Shown in pieces: positions 16,306-24,831 of a stretch of DNA of 48,878 nt. A program made the position numbers and the translations under genes. The DNA is taken from assembly GCF_028291745.1 (NCBI RefSeq), contig NZ_JAQGNQ010000087.1, positions 1-48,878 of the forward strand, in the 5' to 3' direction. The notes beneath the pieces are model-generated. The model did no database searches. It was not told where the DNA came from and worked only from the letters and a program-made list of their open reading frames with translations. Within the stretch, counting starts at the first letter, position 1; the number at the start of each line of letters is the position of its first letter. This stretch comes from Ramlibacter sp. GTDB lineage: Bacteria; Pseudomonadota; Gammaproteobacteria; Burkholderiales; Burkholderiaceae_C.

Positions 16306-18270
16306 GTGCCACACAACACCATCACCACCCACGTCCTGCTCGTCGACGACCAGCCCGCCAATCTGCTGGCCCTGGAGGCGGCGCTCGATTCGCTCGGGGT
16401 CGACATGGTGCGCGCGCAGTCCGGCCCGCAGGCACTGGCCGCGCTGGAAAAGCAGGACTTCGCCGCCGTGCTGCTCGACGTGCGGATGCCCGGGATGGAC
16501 GGCTTCGAGGTAGCGCGCGCGATCCGCTCGCGGGCGCGTTCGCGCTTCACGCCCATCCTGTTCGTCACGGCCGGCGACGATCCCGACGAGGCGATGCTCT
16601 CGGCGTATGCGCTGGGCGCGGTCGACTTCCTGGCCAAGCCGCTGCGCACCGAGATCCTCAAGGCCAAGGTCGGCGTGTTCGTCGAGCTCTATCGCAGCAA
16701 GGAGGAACTGCGCCTGCGCGAGCGGCGCGACTTCGAGCAGCGGCTGGAGGCCAAGGAGGAGCGCTACCGCGCCCTGTTCGAGTCGATCGACGAGGGCTTC
16801 TGCGTGGTCAAGCTCCAGCGCGATCGCGACGGCCGGGTGCGCGACTACCGTTTCGAGGAGGCCAACGAGGCCTTCGCCATGCACACCGGCCTGCGCAACG
16901 CCATCGGCAAGAGCGTCCTCGAATTGCTGCCGCAGGCCGAGAGCCACTCGATGGAGATGTACGACCGCGTCGCCCGCACCGGCGAAGCGATCCGCTTCGT
17001 GCAGGAAGTGAAGTTCATGAAGCGCTGGTTCGACGTCTACGCAACCCGGCTGGGTGGCGAAGGCAACGACCTCGTCGCGATCCTGTTTTCCGACATCACG
17101 CAGCGCCTGGTCGCCGAGCAGGACCTGCGCCGCCTGAACGACGAGCTGGCGCAGGCCAACCGGCGCAAGACCGAATTCCTGGCCACGCTCGCGCACGAAC
17201 TGCGCAATCCGCTGGCGCCGCTGTCCAACGGGCTGCACCTGATGCGCATGGCATCGAGCAAGCCCGAGCTGCTGGACAAGACCCGGCAGATGATGGAGCG
17301 GCAGATCCAGCACATGGTGCACCTGGTCGACGACCTGCTGGACGTGGCGCGCATCAGCACCGGCAAGGTCGAACTGCGCCGCCAGCGCATCGACCTGAAG
17401 GAAGTGGTCGCCACCGCCGTCGAGACCAGCACTTCGCTGATCGAGGCGGCCGGCCACAAGCTCACCGTCGAAGTTCCGGTGCAGCCGCTGCCCATGGATG
17501 CCGATCCGACCCGCATCGCGCAGATCATCAGCAACCTCCTGAACAACGCCGCCAAGTACACCCCCGAGGGCGGACGCATCGCCCTGAAAGTGTGGACCGA
17601 GGACCGGCAGGCGGTGCTGTCCGTGGCCGACACCGGCATCGGCATCGGGCCGGAGGCGATCGACAAGGTGTTCGAGATGTTTGCGCAAGTGCCCGGAGCC
17701 GGCAAGCCGCAGGGCGGACTGGGCATCGGTCTGTCGCTGGTGCAGAGCCTGGTCGCGCTGCATGGCGGCAGCGTCTCGGCCGGGAGCGCGGGTGTCGGGC
17801 GCGGCAGCACTTTTACCGTGCGACTGCCGCTGACTGGGGCCGCCGACGCGGGCACTTCGCCGCAGGCAGTGACGGCTGCCGGCAAGCCGGGCCAGTTGCA
17901 GGTGCTGGTGGTCGACGACAACACCGACGCCGCCGAAAGCCTGGGCGTGCTGCTCGACATCGAGGGCCACGCAGCGCACATTGCGCACAGCGGCGCCGAG
18001 GCCTTGCAGCTGGCGCAATCGCAGGCGCTCGACGTGGTGTTCCTGGACATCGGCTTGCCGGACATGACGGGCTACGACGTCGCCAAGCGCATGCGCATGT
18101 TTCCCAGCATGCAGAAGACGCTGCTGGTCGCGCTGACCGGCTGGGGCACGCAGGACGACCGCCAGCGCACCCGCGACGCCGGCTTCGACCGCCACCTCAC
18201 CAAGCCGGCGGAGCTGACCGCGGTGGAAGAACTGCTCAGGGCGGCGGCGCAGGCGAAGCGGGGGGAGTGA
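16306..18270 (+). CDS. Hybrid sensor kinase (REC-PAS-HisKA-HATPase-REC)
   Basis: A 654-residue cytoplasmic hybrid kinase with no transmembrane segment. The N-terminal receiver has D58 (VLLDVRMPGMDG); a coiled-coil linker leads to a PAS domain (about 145-265); HisKA has H297 (TLAHELRNPLAPL); HATPase shows NLLNNAAKYT, DTGIGI and GGLGIGLSL; a C-terminal receiver has D581 (VVFLDIGLPDMTGYD). The start is a GTG at 16306 without a clear ribosome-binding site. With receivers at both ends and the phytochrome operon upstream, it could receive phosphate from the light pathway via its N-terminal domain (inference). Confidence 0.93.
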   Translation: MPHNTITTHVLLVDDQPANLLALEAALDSLGVDMVRAQSGPQALAALEKQDFAAVLLDVRMPGMDGFEVARAIRSRARSRFTPILFVTAGDDPDEAMLSAYALGAVDFLAKPLRTEILKAKVGVFVELYRSKEELRLRERRDFEQRLEAKEERYRALFESIDEGFCVVKLQRDRDGRVRDYRFEEANEAFAMHTGLRNAIGKSVLELLPQAESHSMEMYDRVARTGEAIRFVQEVKFMKRWFDVYATRLGGEGNDLVAILFSDITQRLVAEQDLRRLNDELAQANRRKTEFLATLAHELRNPLAPLSNGLHLMRMASSKPELLDKTRQMMERQIQHMVHLVDDLLDVARISTGKVELRRQRIDLKEVVATAVETSTSLIEAAGHKLTVEVPVQPLPMDADPTRIAQIISNLLNNAAKYTPEGGRIALKVWTEDRQAVLSVADTGIGIGPEAIDKVFEMFAQVPGAGKPQGGLGIGLSLVQSLVALHGGSVSAGSAGVGRGSTFTVRLPLTGAADAGTSPQAVTAAGKPGQLQVLVVDDNTDAAESLGVLLDIEGHAAHIAHSGAEALQLAQSQALDVVFLDIGLPDMTGYDVAKRMRMFPSMQKTLLVALTGWGTQDDRQRTRDAGFDRHLTKPAELTAVEELLRAAAQAKRGE

Positions 18271-18312
18271 GGCGTTGGGGCCGGACGTGCCGGGGTGAGT
18301 GGCAGTTCAAGC

Positions 18313-18432
18313 AAGTCTGAACGCAGAAGGCGCGGAAGTGACGCAGAACTCGCAGAAGAAAATTCATCGAATGCGTTCTGACCCTTCGGCGTGTTCTGCA
18401 TCACTTCTGCGTTTTCTGCGTTTCAAAATTGC
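18313..18432. repeat. Long inverted repeat with CGCAGAAG units, copy 1
   Basis: About 120 bp; the left arm carries iterated CGCAGAAG-type units (AACGCAGAAGGCGCGGAAG), the right arm the complement (CTTCTGCGTTTTCTGCG). Related copies at 40160-40276 and 47962-48090. Situated between convergent genes. Confidence 0.8.
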
Positions 18433-18484
18433 CGAACACACCCCCGCGCTCTGCCCGCTCCACTGCACTCAGGTGCCAGGCCGC

Positions 18485-20893
18485 TCAGCCCTGCGCCAAC
18501 AGCGCCCGCGCGATCCCGTCCAGCTCCGCCGACAGCGGCCCCACCACCGTGGCCGCCTCCGCCGCCTGCCTGGCCTGCTGCCACAGTGAGCCCAGTTCGA
18601 CTCGACGTGCTTCCACGGCCGCCACCACCTCGCTGCGCCATCCGGCCGGGGCGGCATCGGGCGTCTCGTGCAGGCCCCGATGGGCGACGGCCAGGTAGGC
18701 GAGCAGCAGGTTTTCGGTGAAGGTCTGCAGCAGCTCGTCGCCCAGCTGCACCTGCGGCTGGCCGGAAGCGCTGCCGCGGTTCTTCCAGGTTGCCGCGACG
18801 TAGGCGGCGCCACCGCCGATCACCGCGCCCAGCGCGGCCGCCGCACCGAGCGTGAGCCCCCCGGTCAGCAAGTCGATGCCGGCACCCATGGCCGCACCGG
18901 TTGCCGCGCCGGCGGCACCCGCTTGCGGCGCATCGATCGCGTGCTGTTCGGCGAAGCCGAAGTCCATGCGCCCCGCGGCAATCGGCGCGACCGGCGTGCC
19001 GGTGCGGTGCAGCTGCACCAGGTCGGCAAACACGCGCGTCTCGCCTTCGCGCAGCCGCTGCAACAACGCCGCACGGGCGGCCTCGCGCGCGCGTTGCACC
19101 GCGTCGCGGTCGGCCGCGTTGACCAGGTGGCGCAGGCCCACCGGCTCGCTGCCGGCCTCCTCGTGGTCGCGCGCCGCCCGCACGAGTTCGTTCGCCAGCA
19201 GCCGCATCGCCTCGCCGAAGCGTGTCGTGTTGCGCTCCTTCCAGGTGGCGGCCAGCCGCTCGAAGCCGGCGCGCTTGTTGGTGGCGATCCGCGCGGCGGC
19301 GGCATCCAGCAACTGCGGATCGCACAGCCAATGGGCCGTCGCGCCGGCAAGCGGCAGCACCTCCGCGGCCAGCCCGAGGCGCTGCGCGGCCGCCCGCAAC
19401 GGTGACTCCTCGCCCGGCGCCAGCACCAGCACGGGCTGCGCCACCCACTGCAGCATGCGGCCCGCTTCCTGCAGGTCGCTGCTGCCCGCGGGCACCAGCA
19501 GCATCAGGTCGGTGTCGGCCAGGGTGGCCTGCGCGGCATCGCGCTCCTGCGGGCGGGGGGCCGCCTTGAAGCGCGCCAACAGGTCCTGCAGCCAGGCCTG
19601 CGCCGCCGCGCCGTTGCCGGCCTGCGCCGTCACCGTCGGGGCAGGCGGACGAAAGCCCGCCGGCACCTCGAACACGCGCAGCACGTCGCCCTTGGCGGTG
19701 CTGAGCACGGTCCACGGGCCACCGTCCTCGGGCGGCGGCCGGTCGGCGACCTGGCGCAACATGCGCAGCACCACGTCCCGCGCGGGACCTTCGCGCGCCA
19801 CCAGGCTGAAGGTGACGCGCGCCGGGCTCACCCGCGCCAGGACCTGCACGAAGTAGGGATCGCGCAGGTCGATGCCGATGGCGCGCCCGCGCCGCAAGCG
19901 CAGCCACGCCGTCCACCCCGCCAGCACCAGCCGCGGGACGATCACCACGGCGAACAGCAGCGCGACGTACATCCAGACCCAGCGCCGCGCCTCGTCGACG
20001 CCGATGGCGGCGCCGGAACGGAAGGCCATGCGCTGCAGGTCCGCCACCGAGAAGGTGTCGAAAGGCAGCAGCGCCACCACCGGGGCGAACAGCGCGGACA
20101 GCAGCCCGTGCACCTGGTCGACTCCCAGCAGCGTGCTCTCCCAGCCCACGCGGTACTCGCGCACGATTCCCCCCAGCACGATCGAGATTGCCAGCCCCAG
20201 CGCCCAGCCCGCGGCGCTCAGGTGCAGCAGTTCCTTCCACCACAACCACTGCTGCGCGCCGGCTGCTTCGTGCCAGTGTTGCTGGAAGCGCGCGAGGACG
20301 TCCGGGCGCAGCCGGCCCGTGCGCCGACCGCTGGCGGGCACGCCGGCCAGCCATCGCTGCAGGTGCGGCAAGGGCACGCGCGGCGCCCAGGTGCCGGGTA
20401 CGACGGCGGTGACGACGATCAGTGCGTAGATCGCGAGGTTCCACGCCAGCACCCCCAGCAAGGGGGGCGACAGCATGTTCACCTGGTGCGGGTTGTCGAT
20501 GCGATCGATGGCGGCGCCGAACACGCAGGCCGCCAGCGGCAGCAGCAACAGCAGCCAGCCGCTCCACGGCGTGCGATCCTGCAGGGCGGCAATGCGCGGG
20601 TTGCGGTTCTCCACCGCCTGCAGCATGCGGTGCGCGCGCTCCTTCAGGTAGCGCGCCACGTCCATCCCGCCGGCGCCGACGCGCGTCGCTTCGAGGGCCT
20701 CGCGTTCGAGCTGTTCGCGCTCCACCTCGCTGAGCAGCTTGCCCTGCGTGTCCACGTCCTCGATGGCGCGCACCAGCACCAGTTGCCGGGCGCTGCCTTC
20801 GTCGAGGTACAGGATGCCGTCTTCCACTGCCGACCAGTCTAGGGTGCGACGCCGTGCCTGTCCCTCACCGACACACGCCGTAACCTTCTTCAT
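18485..20893 (-). CDS. DUF2868/DUF3482-like membrane protein
   Basis: An 802-residue protein that I read as a DUF2868-like N-terminal half joined to a DUF3482-like C-terminal half. The N-terminal part (LSEVEREQLEREALEAT near residue 60) is followed by four hydrophobic segments (about 111-130, 150-170, 230-250 and 320-345). After a soluble middle region the C-terminal part has the GFERLAATWKERNTTRFGEA helix and a Gly/Ala-rich membrane hairpin around residues 675-715 (AAMGAGIDLLTGGLTLG). In related genomes the DUF3482 region usually follows a P-loop GTPase domain; no Walker A motif is visible here. Function unknown. Assignments are from memory of the families. Confidence 0.6.
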   Translation of the reverse strand: MKKVTACVGEGQARRRTLDWSAVEDGILYLDEGSARQLVLVRAIEDVDTQGKLLSEVEREQLEREALEATRVGAGGMDVARYLKERAHRMLQAVENRNPRIAALQDRTPWSGWLLLLLPLAACVFGAAIDRIDNPHQVNMLSPPLLGVLAWNLAIYALIVVTAVVPGTWAPRVPLPHLQRWLAGVPASGRRTGRLRPDVLARFQQHWHEAAGAQQWLWWKELLHLSAAGWALGLAISIVLGGIVREYRVGWESTLLGVDQVHGLLSALFAPVVALLPFDTFSVADLQRMAFRSGAAIGVDEARRWVWMYVALLFAVVIVPRLVLAGWTAWLRLRRGRAIGIDLRDPYFVQVLARVSPARVTFSLVAREGPARDVVLRMLRQVADRPPPEDGGPWTVLSTAKGDVLRVFEVPAGFRPPAPTVTAQAGNGAAAQAWLQDLLARFKAAPRPQERDAAQATLADTDLMLLVPAGSSDLQEAGRMLQWVAQPVLVLAPGEESPLRAAAQRLGLAAEVLPLAGATAHWLCDPQLLDAAAARIATNKRAGFERLAATWKERNTTRFGEAMRLLANELVRAARDHEEAGSEPVGLRHLVNAADRDAVQRAREAARAALLQRLREGETRVFADLVQLHRTGTPVAPIAAGRMDFGFAEQHAIDAPQAGAAGAATGAAMGAGIDLLTGGLTLGAAAALGAVIGGGAAYVAATWKNRGSASGQPQVQLGDELLQTFTENLLLAYLAVAHRGLHETPDAAPAGWRSEVVAAVEARRVELGSLWQQARQAAEAATVVGPLSAELDGIARALLAQG

Positions 20894-20958
20894 CGAACGG
20901 TGGCGGAGCGGAGGGTCCCTCCAGCTCCGCCCCGTGGCCCTCCTCCGGGTCGCCGATT

Positions 20959-21138
20959 TCAGCGCGCCTGCCGCAGGAAGCGGCGAACGTTGTCGGGGTC
21001 ATGACCCACGTACGTGACTGCGTGTTCGAGTTCCTGCTCGCTGCATCCGAGCCAGTTGCACCAGTTGCGGCGCTCCCACGCCGGCTCCAGGTGAATCAGC
21101 AACTGGTCGGCGGCCATCTTGTTCGCGTCTTCCGACAT
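20959..21138 (-). CDS. DUF3606-like small protein
   Basis: A 59-residue protein starting MSEDANKMAADQ. It has the features I associate with DUF3606: a Trp-rich helix (WERRNWCNWLGCSEQELEHA), then AVTYVGHDPDNVRRFL. Function unknown in the family. Ribosome-binding site GGGGGA 8 bases upstream of the ATG at 21138. A GTCCTACA octamer on the same strand lies about 100 bases upstream, making this one more small protein under that motif. Confidence 0.75.
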   Translation of the reverse strand: MSEDANKMAADQLLIHLEPAWERRNWCNWLGCSEQELEHAVTYVGHDPDNVRRFLRQAR

Positions 21139-21239
21139 GGTCAGTTCCCCCTTTTCCGATGGCTCCAGAGTAGGTGGGGCGCGGGACTGCCGCGGCAGGA
21201 CGAGCGAGCGGCCGACCGTGCGACCACGGTTTCGCCCGC

Positions 21240-21247
21240 TGTAGGAC
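21240..21247 (-). promoter_or_regulatory. GTCCTACA motif upstream of DUF3606-like gene
   Basis: Minus-strand GTCCTACA 102 bp before the start at 21138. Confidence 0.45.
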
Positions 21248-21268
21248 TCTCAGCCGGCACGGCTCGGC

Positions 21269-21288
21269 GCCGGCGCCGCGGCGCCGGC
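21269..21288. promoter_or_regulatory. 20-bp perfect palindrome between divergent genes
   Basis: Perfect GC-only palindrome of 20 bp, flanked on the left by a minus-strand GTCCTACA (21240-21247) and on the right by a plus-strand AGCCTACA (21316-21323), in the gap between the divergent genes at 21138 and 21373. It could be a binding site or a transcription-blocking hairpin. Confidence 0.4.
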
Positions 21289-21315
21289 AGCCGTCCTGCG
21301 GCGCGGGCGGCGGCC

Positions 21316-21323
21316 AGCCTACA
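21316..21323 (+). promoter_or_regulatory. AGCCTACA motif upstream of 68-aa protein
   Basis: Six of eight matches to GTCCTACA, 50 bp before the gene at 21373. Weak. Confidence 0.3.
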
Positions 21324-21372
21324 CGGGCCGCCGCAACGGCGGCCGACGATCCAGGGCACGAGGAGTCCTGTC

Positions 21373-21579
21373 ATGTTGCTGCGCAAGCTCATTGTCTTTG
21401 CCATCACCTCCGGCCTGGCCAGGAAGGCCTGGGACCACTACCGGAAGGACCCCCGCCCTCACCTGCCGGTGGACCTGACCGATGTGGTCGCCCGGCCCGT
21501 CGCCAGCGCCGATCCGGCCGAGCGCCATCGCAGCCGCAAGGTGGGAGCGCGCCGGCGCAAGGAAGGGCCGGTTTCCTGA
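21373..21579 (+). CDS. Small protein with N-terminal hydrophobic helix
   Basis: A 68-residue protein: a short hydrophobic helix (LLRKLIVFAITSGLARKA) followed by a hydrophilic, strongly basic tail ending RRRKEGPVS. AGGAG lies 7 bases upstream of the ATG. It could attach peripherally to the inner membrane. No family recognised. It is divergent from the DUF3606-like gene. Confidence 0.7.
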   Translation: MLLRKLIVFAITSGLARKAWDHYRKDPRPHLPVDLTDVVARPVASADPAERHRSRKVGARRRKEGPVS

Positions 21580-21618
21580 CCGCCGAAACAGTGCGCGGGC
21601 AGCGTATACACTCCCGCG

Positions 21619-22269
21619 ATGCTGCAGAAAACCGTCCTCGTAATCGCCCTCGCCGCCGCCGCTGCGGTCGCGCACGCCCAAACCACACCTGCCCCGGCCA
21701 GCCCGGCTTCCGCCCCGGCGCTGCCCTCGACGCCGGCCAAGCGCGAGCTGGTCGCCCGCATCCTCAAGGTGCAGCAGCCCGGCATCGAAGCCATGGCGCG
21801 CAACCTGGTGGAGCAGCCGGCCCTGGAGATGATGGACCGCGCCGCCAACGCCCTGCCGCAACGCGTGCCCGCCGACAAGCGCGAATCGGTGGCGCGCGAC
21901 ATCCAGGCCGACGCCCGCAAGTTCGTCGACGAGACCCTGCCGACCGTGCGTGACCGCGCGCTCAAGCTGGCGCCGACCACCATCGGCACGGTGCTGGAAG
22001 AGCGCTTCACCGAGGACGAACTCAAGCAGATTGCCACCATGATGGAATCGCCCGTGTTCGCCAAATTCCAGCAGATCGGCGGCGACATGCAGAAGGCGCT
22101 GGTCGACAAGCTGGTGACCGACACCGGCCCACAGGTCGAGCCGCGCGTGCGCACGCTCGAAGCCTCGATCGCCCGCCGCCTGGGCATCAATCCCAACCAG
22201 CCGCAGCCGCCCTCCGGCCCCGCGCCGACCGCACCGGCCGCCACCAGCAAGGCACCGGCCAAGAAGTAA
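21619..22269 (+). CDS. Periplasmic DUF2059 protein
   Basis: A 216-residue exported protein: signal peptide MLQKTVLVIALAAAAAVAHA, a Pro/Ala linker, then a helical domain with the DUF2059 pattern (KRELVARILKVQ, EERFTEDELKQIATMMESPVFAKF). DUF2059 proteins are periplasmic and of unknown function. The tail is Pro/Ala/Lys-rich. The family call is from the FT..EL..I..fyeSP..qKf-like pattern. Confidence 0.82.
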   Translation: MLQKTVLVIALAAAAAVAHAQTTPAPASPASAPALPSTPAKRELVARILKVQQPGIEAMARNLVEQPALEMMDRAANALPQRVPADKRESVARDIQADARKFVDETLPTVRDRALKLAPTTIGTVLEERFTEDELKQIATMMESPVFAKFQQIGGDMQKALVDKLVTDTGPQVEPRVRTLEASIARRLGINPNQPQPPSGPAPTAPAATSKAPAKK

Positions 22270-22326
22270 GGCCTGAGCGTGTGATGCCGGGCTCGACCCG
22301 ACAGCGACGCTAGCGGCGGCACGCGC

Positions 22327-22983
22327 TCACGGCTGCAGCAACTGCGCCAGCGGCCCGAAGTCGCGTTCGCGCGCGATGTCGGCCGCGGTCTTGCCGCGGT
22401 CGTCGCGCAGCGCGCGGTCCGCACCGCGCGCGATCAGCAGCCGCGCCACCGCTTCATGGCCATAGCCGGCCGCCCACATCAGCAGCGTGAGCTCGTTGGC
22501 GTGGCGGGCGTTCACCGGCTGGCCGGCCCCCAGCAGTTCCTCGAGGCAGGCCGTGCAGCCCTGCCCGGCCGCGTAGACGGACGCATCCTTCTTCACGCGG
22601 TCGACCGCATCGGTGCGCGCACCCGCCGCCAGCAACTTGCGCACGATCTGCGCATTGCCGGCATAGGCCGCGGCCATCAGCGGCGTCACGCCCGAGAGGT
22701 TGGCTTGCTGCACGTCGGCACCGGCGCGCAGCAGCACGTCCACCAGTTCGATGTTGCCGCGCGCGGCCGCCATGTTCAGCGGCGTGTCGCCATTGCGGTC
22801 GCGCGAGTTGACCTGCGCGCCGGCGGCCAGCAGCGCGGCGACCCGCGGCACCACGCCCGCGCGCGCGGCGAGCACCAGCTGGCCGTTGGCGTTGATGTCG
22901 CCGGCGCCCTGCTGCGCGGAGGCCGGCAGGGCGAGGGCACTGGACAGCAGGGTGGCCGCAATGCGGGCAGGGATGCCGTACAT
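22327..22983 (-). CDS. Exported ankyrin repeat protein
   Basis: A 218-residue protein with a signal peptide (IAATLLSSALALPASAQ) and about five ankyrin repeats, for example NGDTPLNMAAARGNIELVDVLLRAGAD, split over residues 60-90, and later GVTPLMAAAYAGNAQIVRKLLAAGA. A Cys pair (GQGCTACLEELL) replaces part of the fourth repeat. It is probably a periplasmic protein-binding scaffold. It is divergent from the PQQ-dehydrogenase gene 119 bp away. Confidence 0.88.
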   Translation of the reverse strand: MYGIPARIAATLLSSALALPASAQQGAGDINANGQLVLAARAGVVPRVAALLAAGAQVNSRDRNGDTPLNMAAARGNIELVDVLLRAGADVQQANLSGVTPLMAAAYAGNAQIVRKLLAAGARTDAVDRVKKDASVYAAGQGCTACLEELLGAGQPVNARHANELTLLMWAAGYGHEAVARLLIARGADRALRDDRGKTAADIARERDFGPLAQLLQP

Positions 22984-23102
22984 GGTGGAGCGCCTCCTTG
23001 TGCGCGGGCAGAGAAATCATGATACTCACCTCGGCTCTTCCATAGCCAGCCCGACGCCCGCGCGCCGGACTTCACTCGTCCCACCTCGCGAGGAGAAGTC
23101 TC

Positions 23103-24827
23103 ATGCTACTCATTCGTCACTTCCTGCCACCCGTGGCACTCGCGTGTGCGCTGGCGGCGCCCACCCACCCCGCAGCCCAGGAGGTCCAGCGACCGCGCGG
23201 CGCCGGCGGTCCACCGATGATCCTGAAGTCGCCCAACGTGACGCAGGGCATGCTGAACGAGGCCGACCGGCAGTCGGTGAACTGGCTGCACACCAATGGC
23301 GGCTATGCGCAGCAGCGCTACTACCCCGGCTCGCAGATCAACGCCGGCAACGTCAAGCGGCTGCGCCCCTCGTTCATGTTCCAGACCGAGGTGAACGAGT
23401 CGATGGAGACCGCGCCCGTGGTGGTCGACGGCGTCATGTACATGACGACCTCGTTCAACCACGTGTATGCGCTCGACGCCACCACCGGCCGCCAGTTCTG
23501 GCACTACAAGCACAAGATGGGGCCGATCACCACCTTCTGCTGCGGCCCCAACAACCGCGGCGTGGCGATCGAGGGCGGCAAGCTGTTCATGGGCACACTC
23601 GACGCCAAGCTGGTGGCCCTGGATGCGCGCACCGGCGACGTGGTCTGGCAGACCGAGATCGCGGACCCCGAGAAGGGCTACAGCGAAACGATGGCGCCCA
23701 CCGTCGCCGACGGCAAGGTGCTGATCGGAACCAACGGCGGCGAGTACGGGATCCGCGGCTTCGTCAAGGCCTTCGACGCGCGCGACGGCAAGCTGCTGTG
23801 GACCTTCTACACCATCCCCGAGAAGGGCCACGAAGGCGTCTGGGCCGAGAACGACGCGACCGGCCGCAACATGAAGCGCAACATCCCCGCCGAGAAGCAG
23901 GCGCTGGCGCGCGACAGCAACTTCTACCAGACCCTCGGCGGCGGTGTCTGGATGAATCCGGCGGTGGACCTGAAGACCCGCACCATCTTCTTCGTCGTCG
24001 GCAATCCCTCGCCGGACCTGTTCGGCGCCGAACGCCCGGGCGACAACCTCTACACCGACTCGATGGTGGCGGTGGACCTGGACACCGGCCAGTACAAGTG
24101 GCACTCGCAGTACATCGCGCACGACGTGTGGGACCTGGACGCAGTGAGCCCGCCGATGCTGGTCGATGCGAAGGACGAGAACGGCCGGATGATTCCGGCG
24201 GTGATCCACGGCGGCAAGACCGGGCACGTGTACGTGCACGACCGCGCCACCGGCCGCCTGATCCGCTACTCCGAGGCGATGATCCCGCAGGAGAACATGT
24301 GGGTGCAGCCGACCGCAACCGGCGCGCGCATGCTGCCGGGCGCCAACGGCGGCGTCGAGTGGTCGCCGATGGCGTTCAGTCCCAAGCACCGGCTTGCCTA
24401 TGCGCTCAACCTGCACCAGCCCATGACCTACCACGTGGAAGACGCGAAGTATCCGGGCGGCAAGCTGTGGCTCGGCGGTGCCTTCAAGGCCATCGAGGGC
24501 GAGCAGCAGTGGGGGCGTCTCGCCGCGGTCAACGTCGACACCGGCAAGCTGGCCTGGAAGTTCGACACCGAGCAGCCCCTGATCGGCGGCGCGCTGGCCA
24601 CCGGCGGCGACCTGGTGTTCTACGGCGAGGGCAACGGCTTCATCCGCGCCCTGCACGCAGGCACCGGCCAGAAGCTGTGGGAGTTCAACTGCGGCGCCGG
24701 CGCCAATGCCATGCCGGTGAGCTACATGGTCGGGCGCAAGCAGTACGTGGCGATGGGTTGCGGCGGCAACACGCAGCTCGATTTCAAGCGCGGCAACACG
24801 ATGGTGGTGTTCGCGCTGCCGGACTGA
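23103..24827 (+). CDS. PQQ-dependent alcohol dehydrogenase, exported
   Basis: A 574-residue quinoprotein of the methanol/ethanol dehydrogenase group, with a signal peptide (to about residue 26) and an eight-bladed propeller. The vicinal disulfide is C146-C147 ([11 protein letters not shown]). The catalytic Asp is D344 in [10 protein letters not shown]346, two residues on, matches the extra Asp of lanthanide-using XoxF/PedH-type enzymes, though some calcium-type enzymes may share it. Propeller repeats such as [13 protein letters not shown] and [12 protein letters not shown] are clear. It lacks a fused cytochrome; the electron acceptor is probably the dihaem cytochrome encoded 4 bases downstream. 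AGGAG upstream of the ATG. Confidence 0.92.
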   Translation: MLLIRHFLPPVALACALAAPTHPAAQEVQRPRGAGGPPMILKSPNVTQGMLNEADRQSVNWLHTNGGYAQQRYYPGSQINAGNVKRLRPSFMFQTEVNESMETAPVVVDGVMYMTTSFNHVYALDATTGRQFWHYKHKMGPITTFCCGPNNRGVAIEGGKLFMGTLDAKLVALDARTGDVVWQTEIADPEKGYSETMAPTVADGKVLIGTNGGEYGIRGFVKAFDARDGKLLWTFYTIPEKGHEGVWAENDATGRNMKRNIPAEKQALARDSNFYQTLGGGVWMNPAVDLKTRTIFFVVGNPSPDLFGAERPGDNLYTDSMVAVDLDTGQYKWHSQYIAHDVWDLDAVSPPMLVDAKDENGRMIPAVIHGGKTGHVYVHDRATGRLIRYSEAMIPQENMWVQPTATGARMLPGANGGVEWSPMAFSPKHRLAYALNLHQPMTYHVEDAKYPGGKLWLGGAFKAIEGEQQWGRLAAVNVDTGKLAWKFDTEQPLIGGALATGGDLVFYGEGNGFIRALHAGTGQKLWEFNCGAGANAMPVSYMVGRKQYVAMGCGGNTQLDFKRGNTMVVFALPD

Positions 24828-24831
24828 GTGC

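Noticed and set aside
16012..18195. 727-codon frame antisense to the hybrid kinase
   Set aside because: Shadow frame; the plus strand has all kinase and receiver motifs.
22270..22326. Short GC-rich sequence resembling half of the REP-like repeat (GGGCTCGACCC)
   Set aside because: Only one arm matches and the ATGTCAT/ATGACAT ends are missing, so it is not counted as a copy.
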